Of a DNA stretch of 48,090 bases, positions 1 through 8,962 are shown piece after piece. The stretch is taken from contig CALMRE010000268.1 in NCBI GenBank assembly GCA_937871295.1, positions 1 through 48,090 on the forward strand, read 5' to 3'. Both the position numbers and the translations under genes were made by a program. Position 1 is the stretch's first letter. Each line of letters starts with the position of its first letter. The notes below the pieces were generated by a model, which saw only the letters and a program-made list of their open reading frames with translations, made no database searches and had not been told where the DNA came from. The DNA comes from an uncultured bacterium (lineage in GTDB: Bacteria; UBP6; UBA1177; JAKLFG01).

Positions 1-408
1 CCATAACCGCAGAAGGAAGGTCGGGTAGTAACCGCCGTGGCGGATCCACCGCCCAAGGAAATAGACGCGCCGTTTGAAATAGACGCCGCTCGTCCCTTCC
101 GGCATTGCCGGCAGAACTCTGTTTATCTCGGCCGCCAGCTCTTCGGTCAGATACTCGTCGGCATCGAGCCGCATGACCCACGGCGTCGTTATCGGCAGAT
201 TCTCCAACGCCCAGTTGAGCTGCGCCGCGTGGTTCCCCGGCCATGCGTGGTCAACGACCGTCGCGCCGAGCCCTTCGGCGATCGCCCGGGTCCGGTCGGT
301 CGATGAGCAGTCGACGAGGAACACCTTTGACGCCACCGTCTGCGCGTTCTTGACGCACCGCTCGATATGCCGCTCTTCGTTGAAGGTCAGGATGATAGCG
401 GTGATCAT
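1..408 (-). CDS. Family 2 glycosyltransferase, partial (C-terminus beyond window)
   Basis: N-terminal 136 residues of a GT-A fold glycosyltransferase, reading off the left edge of the window. The protein opens with ITAIILTFNEERHIERC, the usual nucleotide-binding start of GT2 enzymes. A DCSSTDRT segment follows near residue 34, and the metal-binding DXD-type motif lies in VMRLDADEYL near residue 80. The later FLGRWIRHGGYYP stretch is typical of the WaaE/SpsA-like subgroup that adds sugars to LPS core or O-unit intermediates at the cytoplasmic membrane face. The ATG at 408 is preceded by GGGGGAGG. It lies 10 bases after the Fe-S protein stop, so it is the last visible gene of the long glycan operon. 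Donor and acceptor cannot be read from the sequence. Confidence 0.9.
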   Translation of the reverse strand, partial: MITAIILTFNEERHIERCVKNAQTVASKVFLVDCSSTDRTRAIAEGLGATVVDHAWPGNHAAQLNWALENLPITTPWVMRLDADEYLTEELAAEINRVLPAMPEGTSGVYFKRRVYFLGRWIRHGGYYPTFLLRLW

Positions 409-418
409 TGCCTCCCCC

Positions 419-1594
419 TTATTTGATGAGTGCCTTCAGTCGCCATACCGCCCGTTTCACCATTCGACGGATCTTCCGTTTCATAACATCGCTATTTTTC
501 ATATAGATGCTTGCTGCCGCACGAAAAGAACCGTGTCGGAACGCGTCAAAAAATGCTGATCGGCACGCCGGTTCCGTGGCAGAATGATTCAGGTGGGCAT
601 TGTTGGCAATGCCGTGTGCGATATCGGTCTGATGGATGATCAGTGCGTTCCCGACATGAAGAAGTTCGTTGCCTTTTTTCGAGTGGGTCAACACCAGCGA
701 GGTCCCCTTGTCATCATCATATCGCGGGTACTTCGTCGCCACGCCCCAATAGTCGGCCAGTGTGATATCAGCGATACGCGGCAGGGTGTAAAAAGGACAT
801 CGGTAGCAGACCGGACGCAGGAGAACATTTTTTAGAAAGCCATGCATGAAATTATCGGCCCAATCCATAGAATGATATGTTCGTTCATTCGAGAACTCCT
901 GATGAACCTCCATGAAATTCCACCCCGTCCTCTTGTGCCGGAACGAATACTCTGTCGTTTTCGCTCCGTATTTTTCCTCCTGTTCGTTCATGTATTTCTC
1001 GAACACTCCCGGTGAGGGAACACCGTGACACACGAGATCACAGGTGGTCAAGCCCTGCGTATCGCCGCCGATGAAATTGCGCAGACCCGCCACTTGGCAC
1101 GGCGTCCCGGAAAAGAACACCTTTCGCCCCGAGCCCAGCAATTCCTTTACCTGCGGGAACACCCCGACCGTCGAACTCTGGACATACTTCGACCCTTGAA
1201 GCTGCGGCAGAGCGTCCGGAGAATCAATTCTTATATGATGGACCGCATGAAAGTCGTCGCGGAACGCCGCGCCGAAGACCACGCCGCCCTCCCGCAGGAA
1301 CTGTTTTGCCAATTCGGGGAACACCCCGCCCGACGAACTTTCCCGGCGCGTATGTTCATCGCGGCTCCATGCGGCATAGGCCGCCGGAAAGCCTTCGGCC
1401 GGTGTCGGCGCCGGCTTATTCATCACCGGACAGACGGCGGTACACTTGCCGCAGTCAGTACAGCGGGCAGCATCGCGCACCGGATACTCGAATCCTTCCT
1501 CATCCACCGTCACGGCGATACAGTTCACGGGACAGACCGGCACACAGGCCATGCACCCGCAACAATCTTTTTTCTCTCCGGTGAACAGATACAT
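419..1594 (-). CDS. Ferredoxin-domain / FrhB-FdhB C-terminal family iron-sulfur protein of a glycan cluster
   Basis: 391 residues. The N-terminus holds two [4Fe-4S] motifs: C11-x2-C14-x2-C17-x3-C21P and C45-x2-C48-x2-C51-x3-C55P. The remainder matches the coenzyme F420 hydrogenase/dehydrogenase beta-subunit family (FrhB/FdhB N and C domains), with SSSGGVFP, GTPCQVAGLR and CDLVCHGVPSP stretches. In polysaccharide loci this family is very often encoded next to a pyruvyl transferase, exactly as here, where the gene abuts the upstream pyruvyl transferase with no gap. It probably does flavin/Fe-S redox chemistry on a sugar or ketal intermediate, but the reaction is not established. It implies strictly anaerobic or low-oxygen operation. 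Family assignment is firm; substrate unknown. Confidence 0.85.
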   Translation of the reverse strand: MYLFTGEKKDCCGCMACVPVCPVNCIAVTVDEEGFEYPVRDAARCTDCGKCTAVCPVMNKPAPTPAEGFPAAYAAWSRDEHTRRESSSGGVFPELAKQFLREGGVVFGAAFRDDFHAVHHIRIDSPDALPQLQGSKYVQSSTVGVFPQVKELLGSGRKVFFSGTPCQVAGLRNFIGGDTQGLTTCDLVCHGVPSPGVFEKYMNEQEEKYGAKTTEYSFRHKRTGWNFMEVHQEFSNERTYHSMDWADNFMHGFLKNVLLRPVCYRCPFYTLPRIADITLADYWGVATKYPRYDDDKGTSLVLTHSKKGNELLHVGNALIIHQTDIAHGIANNAHLNHSATEPACRSAFFDAFRHGSFRAAASIYMKNSDVMKRKIRRMVKRAVWRLKALIK

Positions 1595-2683
1595 CTAACC
1601 CCCCAATGCCCCGGTCAAGTACCGTTGTGCCTCGGCGCGCCATTCCTTCAAACGGGAATGAGCCGCCTCCCAATCGACCGGCGTTTCCACCAGCCGAAGC
1701 AAGGTTGTTTCATCGTACGCCGCAAGAAAACGCCCGTCCAGCCCTATCCGCCCCAGCAAGGAGAGCATCCGGTCGTTCAGCGACGCCTTCTTACCGGTCA
1801 GACCGACCGTCACGAACGGTTTGCCGAAGATTATGCTGAAGACGGTGCCGTGGAACGAATTGGTCACCACGAACTTCGCGTTCCTGATATATCCTATCCA
1901 TTCGGTAGGCGACATCTTTTTCCGATGAGGATCTATCACCGGCGCCTGTAACTTATCGGCGACCAGCCGGTTCGCCTTTTCGACCCATTCCTTTTCGCGC
2001 AGGATGTAGGTGAAGAGATAGCCGCTCTCGGCGGGCGCGGTCGTTATGGCGTCGTAGTCATCCAACAGCAGGGTCGGATCGGGATGCCACGCCGCCGACC
2101 GGCCGGTGAATCTTTCGACCAGATCGGCGCCGTTCTTCTCGCGCACCGACAGCGCATCCATCTTCTTTAGCAGGCGCGTCATTTCGGCGCGGTACTCCGG
2201 CTCGATGTCGTTGCGGCCGAAACTGGCGGCATAGGCTATCCGTCTGCGGCCAGCCGGGGCGAAATCGAGATAGTAGGCAGGGTCGACGCCGACATGGATA
2301 GGCGGGTTCCATATCTGGTCACTGCCGCAGATGTAGGCATCGCACCGCGGCGGGTCGTCCCGGAGTTCGGCGAACGAGGTATAACGGCGAGGCGATACGG
2401 CAAGGAATACTTTACGGAAACTGTCGAATCCGGTTCCTTCGCTCCCCTGCGCCGAACCCCGACGCATGTTCAGCAATCTGATATACAGTGCATAGATGTT
2501 GGCCTTGATCGCGCGGCGCGACAGCGACAGGCGCAGACGACCGCCGTACAGGATATCGTCCGATCGGTAATCAATGATCCCGACCTCGTGCCCCAGCGAC
2601 CGGAGATAGGTCTGAAGCGCGTATGTCTGGAATACCGCACCGTAGTTATCGGCGTAGTGGAAGGTGATGATGCCGATCTTCAT
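1595..2683 (-). CDS. Polysaccharide pyruvyl transferase family protein
   Basis: 362 residues, full length for the WcaK/CsaB polysaccharide pyruvyl transferase family, which moves pyruvate from PEP onto a sugar as a ketal. The start MKIGIITFHYADNYGAVFQT is characteristic. GSDQIWNP lies near residue 120 and the conserved VTNSFHGTVFS segment near residue 275, the usual catalytic/binding region. It is a soluble enzyme predicted to act in the cytoplasm on lipid-linked or nucleotide sugars. It is one base from the upstream GT4 gene and abuts the downstream Fe-S protein, its standard partner in other clusters. Some members of this Pfam family are not proven pyruvyl transferases, so the reaction is inferred from family. 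Confidence 0.88.
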   Translation of the reverse strand: MKIGIITFHYADNYGAVFQTYALQTYLRSLGHEVGIIDYRSDDILYGGRLRLSLSRRAIKANIYALYIRLLNMRRGSAQGSEGTGFDSFRKVFLAVSPRRYTSFAELRDDPPRCDAYICGSDQIWNPPIHVGVDPAYYLDFAPAGRRRIAYAASFGRNDIEPEYRAEMTRLLKKMDALSVREKNGADLVERFTGRSAAWHPDPTLLLDDYDAITTAPAESGYLFTYILREKEWVEKANRLVADKLQAPVIDPHRKKMSPTEWIGYIRNAKFVVTNSFHGTVFSIIFGKPFVTVGLTGKKASLNDRMLSLLGRIGLDGRFLAAYDETTLLRLVETPVDWEAAHSRLKEWRAEAQRYLTGALGG

Positions 2684-2684
2684 C

Positions 2685-3800
2685 CTACGCCTCTATTTCC
2701 AATATCTTTTTCATCTTTTCTGCCGCACTCTCTACTGTATGGTTTTTTTGAACCGTCGCATAGGCGCTATCTCCCAATTTCTTTCTGAGATCGGCATCGG
2801 AAAGCAAGAGCGCGAGTTTCTCCGACAATGCGGCAACATCGCCCGCCTCTATCAACAAACCGTTGTCCCCATCAACGATCAAGTCGGGAATACCGCCGAC
2901 CCTCGTCGATATCGACGGAATGCCACACGCCATCGCTTCAAGAAGAGCATTGGGAAATCCTTCGAATTTTGTGGGCAGAACAAAAATATCGGTTTGCGAC
3001 AACAGCGTCGACTTTTTTTCACCCGTGACCCAACCTTCCAATAAACACACCCGGGTGAGATTCTCCTTTACTATTTTCTCCCGTAATCTTGCGGTTACTC
3101 TTCCATCGCCTGCAAAATGAACGATAAAAGGTCTCGTTTTTCCCGAACAAAGCGGGCGTACCGCATCAACGAGATCGAACACCCCCTTCGCCTCCTCAAT
3201 CCATCCCATAAAAAGGATGTTTATCGGAACCCGATCCAAGGAAAAAACATTTTTCTCGTAACGCGAGGTATCTAGCCAATTTTTTATCACGACCAACTGT
3301 TTTTCCTTCACTCCGGGAAAGGAAACAAACAGGTCGCGCCATTTCTCACCCTGACAGATTACTTTGTCAGAAATGGAAAACACGGTGTGAACATACCATC
3401 GCATTCGTCGGGAACTTTTTAAATCTTTTACAATATATCCAGATCGAGGAGCTAAGAGTATCGGGATCCTCAACGCTTTTGCCCAGATACACATCAGCCC
3501 TTTTTCAAGGAAACTGTACCCATTCCCGACGAATATCAGAGTATAATCAGGGCGATGAAATACCGTGTAAAAAAGAAAAAGAAAAACTCTGATCACTGCG
3601 AGCAAGAAGCGAATCCTCATGTTGGGCGAAGGGACAGTGGGGGTCGTCGAGTCTATTAAGCGCCATTCGACATGTTCAGATAATGAAGATTCTATCAAAG
3701 AGCGACTGGCAAAATTTAGGCCTCCGGTACTGCCATCTTTTGAGCTTTTCGCAAAAGAACCAACGAACAGAACCTTTTTCTTTTTTGTCGGACTCATCAC
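2685..3800 (-). CDS. Glycosyltransferase family 4 (GT-B)
   Basis: 371 residues, normal length for GT4. The N-terminal Rossmann half begins [21 protein letters not shown]. The C-terminal half carries [19 protein letters not shown] near residue 195 and the donor-binding [16 protein letters not shown] near residue 280, with the retaining-GT Glu-x7-Glu arrangement. It should transfer a hexose-type sugar to the growing lipid-linked oligosaccharide on the cytoplasmic face of the membrane. It overlaps the upstream acyltransferase stop by 4 bases (ATGA junction) and precedes the pyruvyl transferase by one base. The DNA is markedly AT-richer than genes beyond 18 kb, in line with an imported glycan cassette. 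Confidence 0.92.
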   Translation of the reverse strand: MMSPTKKKKVLFVGSFAKSSKDGSTGGLNFASRSLIESSLSEHVEWRLIDSTTPTVPSPNMRIRFLLAVIRVFLFLFYTVFHRPDYTLIFVGNGYSFLEKGLMCIWAKALRIPILLAPRSGYIVKDLKSSRRMRWYVHTVFSISDKVICQGEKWRDLFVSFPGVKEKQLVVIKNWLDTSRYEKNVFSLDRVPINILFMGWIEEAKGVFDLVDAVRPLCSGKTRPFIVHFAGDGRVTARLREKIVKENLTRVCLLEGWVTGEKKSTLLSQTDIFVLPTKFEGFPNALLEAMACGIPSISTRVGGIPDLIVDGDNGLLIEAGDVAALSEKLALLLSDADLRKKLGDSAYATVQKNHTVESAAEKMKKILEIEA

Positions 3801-4387
3801 CTCTCATCTCCAGATGTGATAACTTTTCCATAGAGCTTTTGTTCGTGTTGCGCGATCTCTTCCATGACACCACGATATTTTATAATCCCTGCAGGGAACC
3901 CCGCTACTATCGCATATGGCGGAACATCTTTCGTGACCAATGCGCCAGCCGCCACGATAGCGCCACGACCGACACGAACGCCTCTTAGAATTATCGACCG
4001 TGCCCCAAACCAAGTATCATCCTCAAGGTGGACCGGCAGATCGTCGCCCGACATCTTTTCTTTTATATCAAACATATAACGCCCATCAAGAGGCGTGTTG
4101 TGCCTCCCCGTTATGATCGTTACCTTCGGGCCGAACATCACCTTGTTCCCGATAAAAATCCCCGCCTGTGTCGATCCACCGAACATCGCACCCGGACCGA
4201 TATAGACATCGTTGCCTATCGAGATGCAAGAATAGTTGAAAGAAGAAGATATCGGGAAAAAGCGCACATTCCTGCCGCAGGAGCGAAAACATGTGGAGTA
4301 GAGCCGACAAAGCAGATATTCGATGACCTTTTTTAGAAAGCCTGCCGCCTTCAAGGTCACGCGGATCGGCGATGAAATAATGTTCAT
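3797..4387 (-). CDS. Hexapeptide-repeat (LbH) O-acyltransferase, WbbJ/maltose-acetyltransferase type
   Basis: 196 residues. Left-handed beta-helix repeats such as [17 protein letters not shown] and [17 protein letters not shown] run from about residue 50. The catalytic His lies in the GRHNTPLDG loop near residue 115, followed by [32 protein letters not shown] in the usual C-terminal coil order. Such enzymes acetylate a sugar hydroxyl from acetyl-CoA as trimers. It overlaps both neighbours by 4 bases (GT4 upstream ending 4384, GT4 downstream starting 3800), so the three are translationally coupled. Position suggests O-acetylation of the repeat unit. The exact acyl donor and hydroxyl cannot be told. 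Confidence 0.9.
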   Translation of the reverse strand: MNIISSPIRVTLKAAGFLKKVIEYLLCRLYSTCFRSCGRNVRFFPISSSFNYSCISIGNDVYIGPGAMFGGSTQAGIFIGNKVMFGPKVTIITGRHNTPLDGRYMFDIKEKMSGDDLPVHLEDDTWFGARSIILRGVRVGRGAIVAAGALVTKDVPPYAIVAGFPAGIIKYRGVMEEIAQHEQKLYGKVITSGDER

Positions 4388-5502
4388 GATTTTCTCCCCT
4401 CTATCACGGCAACATAACTTTTCAGAAAATGGTCGCCACCGAATAATTCTTCTGCCATTCTACGCGATTCTTGTCCCATTGCCTCTCTCTCTTCCGGAGA
4501 CAATACTATGAATTTATTAATTGCTTCTGCAATGGAAGTGGGATCTTGCGGATCGAAAAGAAAACCGTTCTTTCCTTCTTTCACCAATCGCGCATGGTCG
4601 CAGACATTGCTTGCCAAGATCGGCTTACCGCACGCCATCGCCTCACAGATTACATTGGGAAATCCTTCTATAAAAGAAGGAAGCATCACAGCATCGGCAG
4701 AATGATAAACTCTAATGATTTCTCGCACCGGTTCGTGGAGCAAAAACACGGCCTCCAAGTTGCGGTCCTTTATAGCCGACAAAGTATCAAGATAACATTG
4801 GGACCTCGGTGTCGGATAGCCATTCTCAAAAAGATTGTTGCCATACCACGAGATATGTACTTTCGCCAACAAGTTCTTATGAAGAAGATGGTGAAGAGCC
4901 GCGACTACATTGGCGGGATTCTTTTTTTTCTGGAAACTAGCCACTATTATTATCTCAACATCATCTTTTCTTATCGGCTTCGAGGTAACGACCGTCGAAA
5001 ACTTGGTTAGATCGACTGTGTTGATGATGGTATTCACTTTACTCTCTAGTCGCGGAGCCATTTTCTTCAGTTTATCAGAAAAGTCCCAAGAATTGCAGAC
5101 CACGACATCGGCAAGACGATGCAGGTGGAAGCTGACTCTATATCGCATGGAGAGTGTCGGAATACCCACTCTTTCGGACACGATAACACGCCAGTTTCCC
5201 CAGATACCGCATATTTCATTGACGATATTTGGAAAGTTAAGGTAAGAGATTACGGCGATTGGGGCTATTTTTATGATCTCCCGACAGATTCGACAGAAGC
5301 GAAGAACTTTAGATTTTCCATATACAGAGACATGTCGAATGCCGACATCGGCAAGATCATTGTTGAAGAATTCATCGACCTTGAAGTAGGTTATCAATGT
5401 CACCTCATACCCTGCCTTGTCCAGCACATTGCAAAGATAGACCATCTGTCGTTGGGCGCCACCGGAACCAAGCGAATCGATAAGACAAACTATTTTTTTC
5501 AA
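4384..5502 (-). CDS. Glycosyltransferase family 4 (GT-B)
   Basis: 372 residues. It starts [19 protein letters not shown], the glycine-rich acceptor-side loop of GT4 enzymes. [17 protein letters not shown] lies near residue 185 and [18 protein letters not shown] near residue 280, the retaining GT-B donor-site signature; [16 protein letters not shown] follows. Likely a cytoplasmic, membrane-associated transferase extending the repeat unit. Its ATG overlaps the stop of the polymerase gene by 4 bases, and its own stop overlaps the acyltransferase start by 4. AT-rich codon use resembles the neighbouring Wzy and GT genes and differs from the GC-rich conserved genes elsewhere in the window. Confidence 0.92.
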   Translation of the reverse strand: MKKIVCLIDSLGSGGAQRQMVYLCNVLDKAGYEVTLITYFKVDEFFNNDLADVGIRHVSVYGKSKVLRFCRICREIIKIAPIAVISYLNFPNIVNEICGIWGNWRVIVSERVGIPTLSMRYRVSFHLHRLADVVVCNSWDFSDKLKKMAPRLESKVNTIINTVDLTKFSTVVTSKPIRKDDVEIIIVASFQKKKNPANVVAALHHLLHKNLLAKVHISWYGNNLFENGYPTPRSQCYLDTLSAIKDRNLEAVFLLHEPVREIIRVYHSADAVMLPSFIEGFPNVICEAMACGKPILASNVCDHARLVKEGKNGFLFDPQDPTSIAEAINKFIVLSPEEREAMGQESRRMAEELFGGDHFLKSYVAVIEGRKS

Positions 5503-6701
5503 GCCAATCCCTCTTGCTCAGTCCTTTCTTCTAGTTTAGCCGATAACCAAACGACCATCAATAAATTACCCTTCTCATAATAACTCACCATCCCCACATC
5601 GAGGGCCAAAATCAGCAATAACAAAACAAAATAAAGTACATTCCCCGCTACTTTATTCATCATATAGGTGCGCAAAATCAAGAAATAACCCAAGTAATAT
5701 AGTGTGAAACCTATAAGACCAAGGCATGCAAGCAATTCCATTATATTATTATGCGCATAAGCTCCCCCGGTAAAATAGCGAAAAGCATTGACCCCCACGC
5801 CGATAAAAGGATTGTCCAGAAATACCGCTCCTGCTTTTTGCGCCAACAATATTCTGCCTTCCGTGCTTGCTTCCATCTCCTCTTCTTCACCGCTAAATCC
5901 ATCCATCATTCTATCGGCCCTATCAATGGAGTATTCTATTACTTCCATCTGACCTTCTGAGAAAAAGGTATCGTAGAAAACATAGAAAATACTTAGAATA
6001 ACCAATGAAAATAATAGTATTCGGCGAGGTTTGGCAAATTGCGTTATCAGAAATATCGCGGCCAAGATAACAGAAAAGAAAATACCTTTTCGACTACCGG
6101 TAAGAAACGAAACATACAGGGCAAATATTATATTAATTACGGCAACTACCTGTATGTACCTGTTATTATACAAACGAAGGAAAACCAAACTTGCAAAAAT
6201 ACTGAACATCATGGCAATACCTAATTGATTCGAATTAGGAAAGGTGCCTCCGAATCTTAAACTCCTATAAATTTCGTAACTCGGCGTGTACACACCCAAG
6301 GCAATCAGATAGTTGAAAAAAGCACCAACAACTACGCCGCTCAACATCCAATGAGAAATTCGATACCGTTTAAGCAAAGCATATATTAAAAAGTTATTCA
6401 AACACACTTGTACTAGTGTGATATTGGTATTATAAGAAACCTCCGGCAATGACGACCAGAAAAAGCTAAGAAAAGAAAAAAAGACAAACACCCCGTACGA
6501 CAACAAATAGCCGTTGAATGGTATTTTGTAGTTTCTGTTGAGAATGCTGTCTGCCAAAAAAACAAAAACCAACAACAAGTTAAGAGCATTGCGGTATTGA
6601 ACATTGCTCTCCTGCTGGAAAATGATTTGTCCCGCCATATAGACAAGCAACAAAAAACCTGTTGCTACTTGCCATTTGGCTCTCGGCAATGATTCCATCA
6701 T
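5499..6701 (-). CDS. O-antigen polymerase / ligase family membrane protein (Wzy-like)
   Basis: 400 residues with about ten hydrophobic segments spread from residue 15 to 390. Family landmarks are GGTFPNSNQLGIA near residue 150, FLTGSRKGIFFS near residue 200, and a periplasmic loop ending in NPFIGVGVNAFRYFTGGAYAHNN near residue 300, the Wzy_C/O-antigen-ligase signature including the conserved AHN. It should polymerise flipped repeat units on the periplasmic side of the inner membrane. A large acidic loop (GFSGEEEEMEAST) precedes that motif. It lies 4 bases after the ATP-grasp gene and overlaps the downstream GT4 by 4. WaaL-like ligase function cannot be excluded from sequence alone; the operon position beside Wzx and GTs favours polymerase. 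Confidence 0.88.
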   Translation of the reverse strand: MMESLPRAKWQVATGFLLLVYMAGQIIFQQESNVQYRNALNLLLVFVFLADSILNRNYKIPFNGYLLSYGVFVFFSFLSFFWSSLPEVSYNTNITLVQVCLNNFLIYALLKRYRISHWMLSGVVVGAFFNYLIALGVYTPSYEIYRSLRFGGTFPNSNQLGIAMMFSIFASLVFLRLYNNRYIQVVAVINIIFALYVSFLTGSRKGIFFSVILAAIFLITQFAKPRRILLFSLVILSIFYVFYDTFFSEGQMEVIEYSIDRADRMMDGFSGEEEEMEASTEGRILLAQKAGAVFLDNPFIGVGVNAFRYFTGGAYAHNNIMELLACLGLIGFTLYYLGYFLILRTYMMNKVAGNVLYFVLLLLILALDVGMVSYYEKGNLLMVVWLSAKLEERTEQEGLA

Positions 6702-6705
6702 GATC

Positions 6706-7815
6706 CTACGGCTGTCTTATGTTTATATGAAGCAGCTCTTCCAAAATACAGGTCTGAGGCCAAAAATGGCCCTCTATAAAATTCCCCGCTCTATCCCAGT
6801 GGCCCGGGCAATTATATATTGCGGTATCATTATACGAATAACTCATCTCGCAGAACTCGATACCGCCGCTCTCATTCTTCAGAAAGTCATAGGCCATCGA
6901 CTGGAATTTCAATTCAGCGGAAACCTTAAAGGCAACCTCCAGACAGCGTTTGTCGATTTTGTTTTGATCGTAGTCTATCTTGCCGCTGCCCGATGAGCGA
7001 AAGTCATTTTTTCGATTCATTCTGCGAAAGGCAAAGGCGCGATCGCCAATGACCGTAATGCGGGTGTCGAAGGCATTGCCCGGAAGGAACTTTTGGAAAA
7101 GAGCATAGTTCTTATGGGGGAGATAGCCTTCCATAGGGTCTTCGCCACGGAAACTTCTCATTATATTAAGAAGATGCCATTTGATGGTCTTAATGAAACT
7201 GGAGGGATGGAACCATACATTGTCGGCACTGGGCACATGCCATTGTCGAATCCCCTTCCCGAACATGGCCTTTATCAACTTTATCGCCTCGGCTCTTTTC
7301 CTTACCAGCACCACGTTAGACGAGCCTGCCCCCCCTTTGAGTTTGAACACAACAGGATAGCGAGCTTCAGTCTCGGCCCAATGAAGGGCCTCCTGTTTAT
7401 TCCAGAAAATCCATGATTCGGTGTAGGGAAGATCGTGTGCTTTGCAAAGAAGATATTGGCTGATTTTATCATCGTAGTGCCAAGATGTACTCCAATCCGG
7501 GAAGACTCTGACCCCTATTTCGCGCTCCCATATCTGTGTAAGGATCGGCGCTAAAAGGTAATGATCATCCGTGAGATTTCTGCGAAAGATCACCGTATCT
7601 TCTTTTGTGATCGACCACATTTCGGAGGGTAACAGCGGAAGAATGTTATGAGGTATATCATTAATTGCAAGAAGTTCTAGGAATTTTCTGTTAAAAGAAG
7701 CAACCTCTTTCTTGTCTTTACTGCCATCAATCACTATCAATACTCGCAACGCCGTCTCCATCCAATTGTAAATAGCATTGCCATCAACTTGTTGTATCTC
7801 GCTGTCTTCTGTCAT
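6706..7815 (-). CDS. ATP-grasp family protein of the glycan operon
   Basis: 369 residues from the ATG at 7815; a TTG two codons upstream (7821) and an ATG at 7761 are alternative starts. The 7761 start would avoid the 32-base overlap with the preceding gene, but no start has a strong Shine-Dalgarno. YPVVFKLKGGAGSSNVVLV near residue 130 is the ATP-grasp glycine-rich lid. FDTRITVIGDRAFAFRR and the C-terminal GIEFCEMSYSYND supply the Arg and acidic metal-binding positions. ATP-grasp enzymes activate a carboxylate as acyl phosphate and join it to an amine or thiol. In a polysaccharide operon the likely job is to amidate a carboxyl-bearing sugar, or to attach an amino acid to one. Substrate unknown. 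This is the natural partner for a lactyl-sugar made by the MurA/MurB homologues. Confidence 0.8.
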   Translation of the reverse strand: MTEDSEIQQVDGNAIYNWMETALRVLIVIDGSKDKKEVASFNRKFLELLAINDIPHNILPLLPSEMWSITKEDTVIFRRNLTDDHYLLAPILTQIWEREIGVRVFPDWSTSWHYDDKISQYLLCKAHDLPYTESWIFWNKQEALHWAETEARYPVVFKLKGGAGSSNVVLVRKRAEAIKLIKAMFGKGIRQWHVPSADNVWFHPSSFIKTIKWHLLNIMRSFRGEDPMEGYLPHKNYALFQKFLPGNAFDTRITVIGDRAFAFRRMNRKNDFRSSGSGKIDYDQNKIDKRCLEVAFKVSAELKFQSMAYDFLKNESGGIEFCEMSYSYNDTAIYNCPGHWDRAGNFIEGHFWPQTCILEELLHINIRQP

Positions 7816-8962
7816 AATCAAAAGCGCGAACGGTAGTTATCAATCCATGCAACAGGTCTCCGATCCAGCACCCCATTGAGAAAGAAGCCACACGATATAT
7901 GGCCTCATAACGGGGTAACGCCGAACGAATATCAAAATGATCAATAAAAAATTTCTTGGAAAAATGACTGTATTCTTTTCGTTTTAAGGAATCGTTTGTC
8001 AGTTCAGCGATCATCGCGATAGTCTGTTGTTCGCTATAATCTATTAACACATTGCGCGGGGAGAAGTTGGTAACCATGAGCGCCTCAACATTTTCCTTGT
8101 TCACCAGCACCGGCATCGCAGAACCCGCAAGAGGCGTCAAAAGAACCTTTCCCTTTGATGCCGCTTCCTGTATCGAACGCCCTGTCCCCACGACCAGATC
8201 GGCGGCAGGAACGAGTTCTGCCGCGTTCAGGGTAAAGTGAGAATCTGTCAGGAAATGGACCTCCAATCCTTGCGCCATCTTTTTTAATTCTTCAAGTACC
8301 GGTTGATCTTCGACAACACCCACCAGAACGAGTGCGTGACGCGCGCCACGATTCGTCAACTCATTAGAAAGACGGATGGTTTGGCGGAATGATTCGGCAT
8401 ATGTATTGCCGATCCGCGCGATACGCATGAGTACGGGCGCACCTTTCGCAAGGGCGCGAACCTCCGCGACGCGGGCGGGGTCTTCCGGTGGTTCAACCGC
8501 TCTATTTGGTATCAAGTGAAGCGCCGTTTTTCTAAATTTCGGCTGGGCGCGGAAATAGTCGTAATTCTCTTTGCTGAAACAGATCAGTGTTTTTGCGAAC
8601 GGATACCACCGGGTCGGGTTGGGTCCCCCTGCTTTGGTGTGAACAAGCGGCAAACGATAGCGCAGTGCGGCAATTCGTGCAAAGAAAAGGGCTCGAGTAT
8701 CGAAGGAATGAATTATGTCGGGCTTGACCTCATTGATTTTATGCAAAATATCCCTGATTACATTAATTGTTTTCTTCCCGTTGTAAAAAATATATTCTGT
8801 TTTTACATTTGATTGACGAAAAATTGCCAGCGGCAGTACGCCTATGCAGAGAATACAAACATCTCCTATGGCTACCATGGTTTCGGATATAGTCTTCAAG
8901 CTCATCGCATGTCCGCCTTGTCCATGTCCCCTTGTGCTAGTTATTAAATAAAGAATTTTCAT
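7784..8962 (-). CDS. Glycosyltransferase family 4-like
   Basis: 392 residues. It begins MKILYLITSTRGHGQGGHAMS, a GT-B opening, and has PDIIHSFDTRALFFARIAA near residue 95, typical of GT4. LMRIARIGNTYAESFRQTI lies near residue 190. The donor-site segment is GTGRSIQEAASKGKVLL rather than the common EGFPxxxLEAMACG; the Glu is kept but the subgroup is divergent. It abuts the MurB-like gene with no gap and its 3' end overlaps the ATP-grasp gene. Predicted to add one sugar of the repeat unit on the cytoplasmic face. Family call good, specificity unknown. Confidence 0.82.
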   Translation of the reverse strand: MKILYLITSTRGHGQGGHAMSLKTISETMVAIGDVCILCIGVLPLAIFRQSNVKTEYIFYNGKKTINVIRDILHKINEVKPDIIHSFDTRALFFARIAALRYRLPLVHTKAGGPNPTRWYPFAKTLICFSKENYDYFRAQPKFRKTALHLIPNRAVEPPEDPARVAEVRALAKGAPVLMRIARIGNTYAESFRQTIRLSNELTNRGARHALVLVGVVEDQPVLEELKKMAQGLEVHFLTDSHFTLNAAELVPAADLVVGTGRSIQEAASKGKVLLTPLAGSAMPVLVNKENVEALMVTNFSPRNVLIDYSEQQTIAMIAELTNDSLKRKEYSHFSKKFFIDHFDIRSALPRYEAIYRVASFSMGCWIGDLLHGLITTVRAFDYDRRQRDTTS

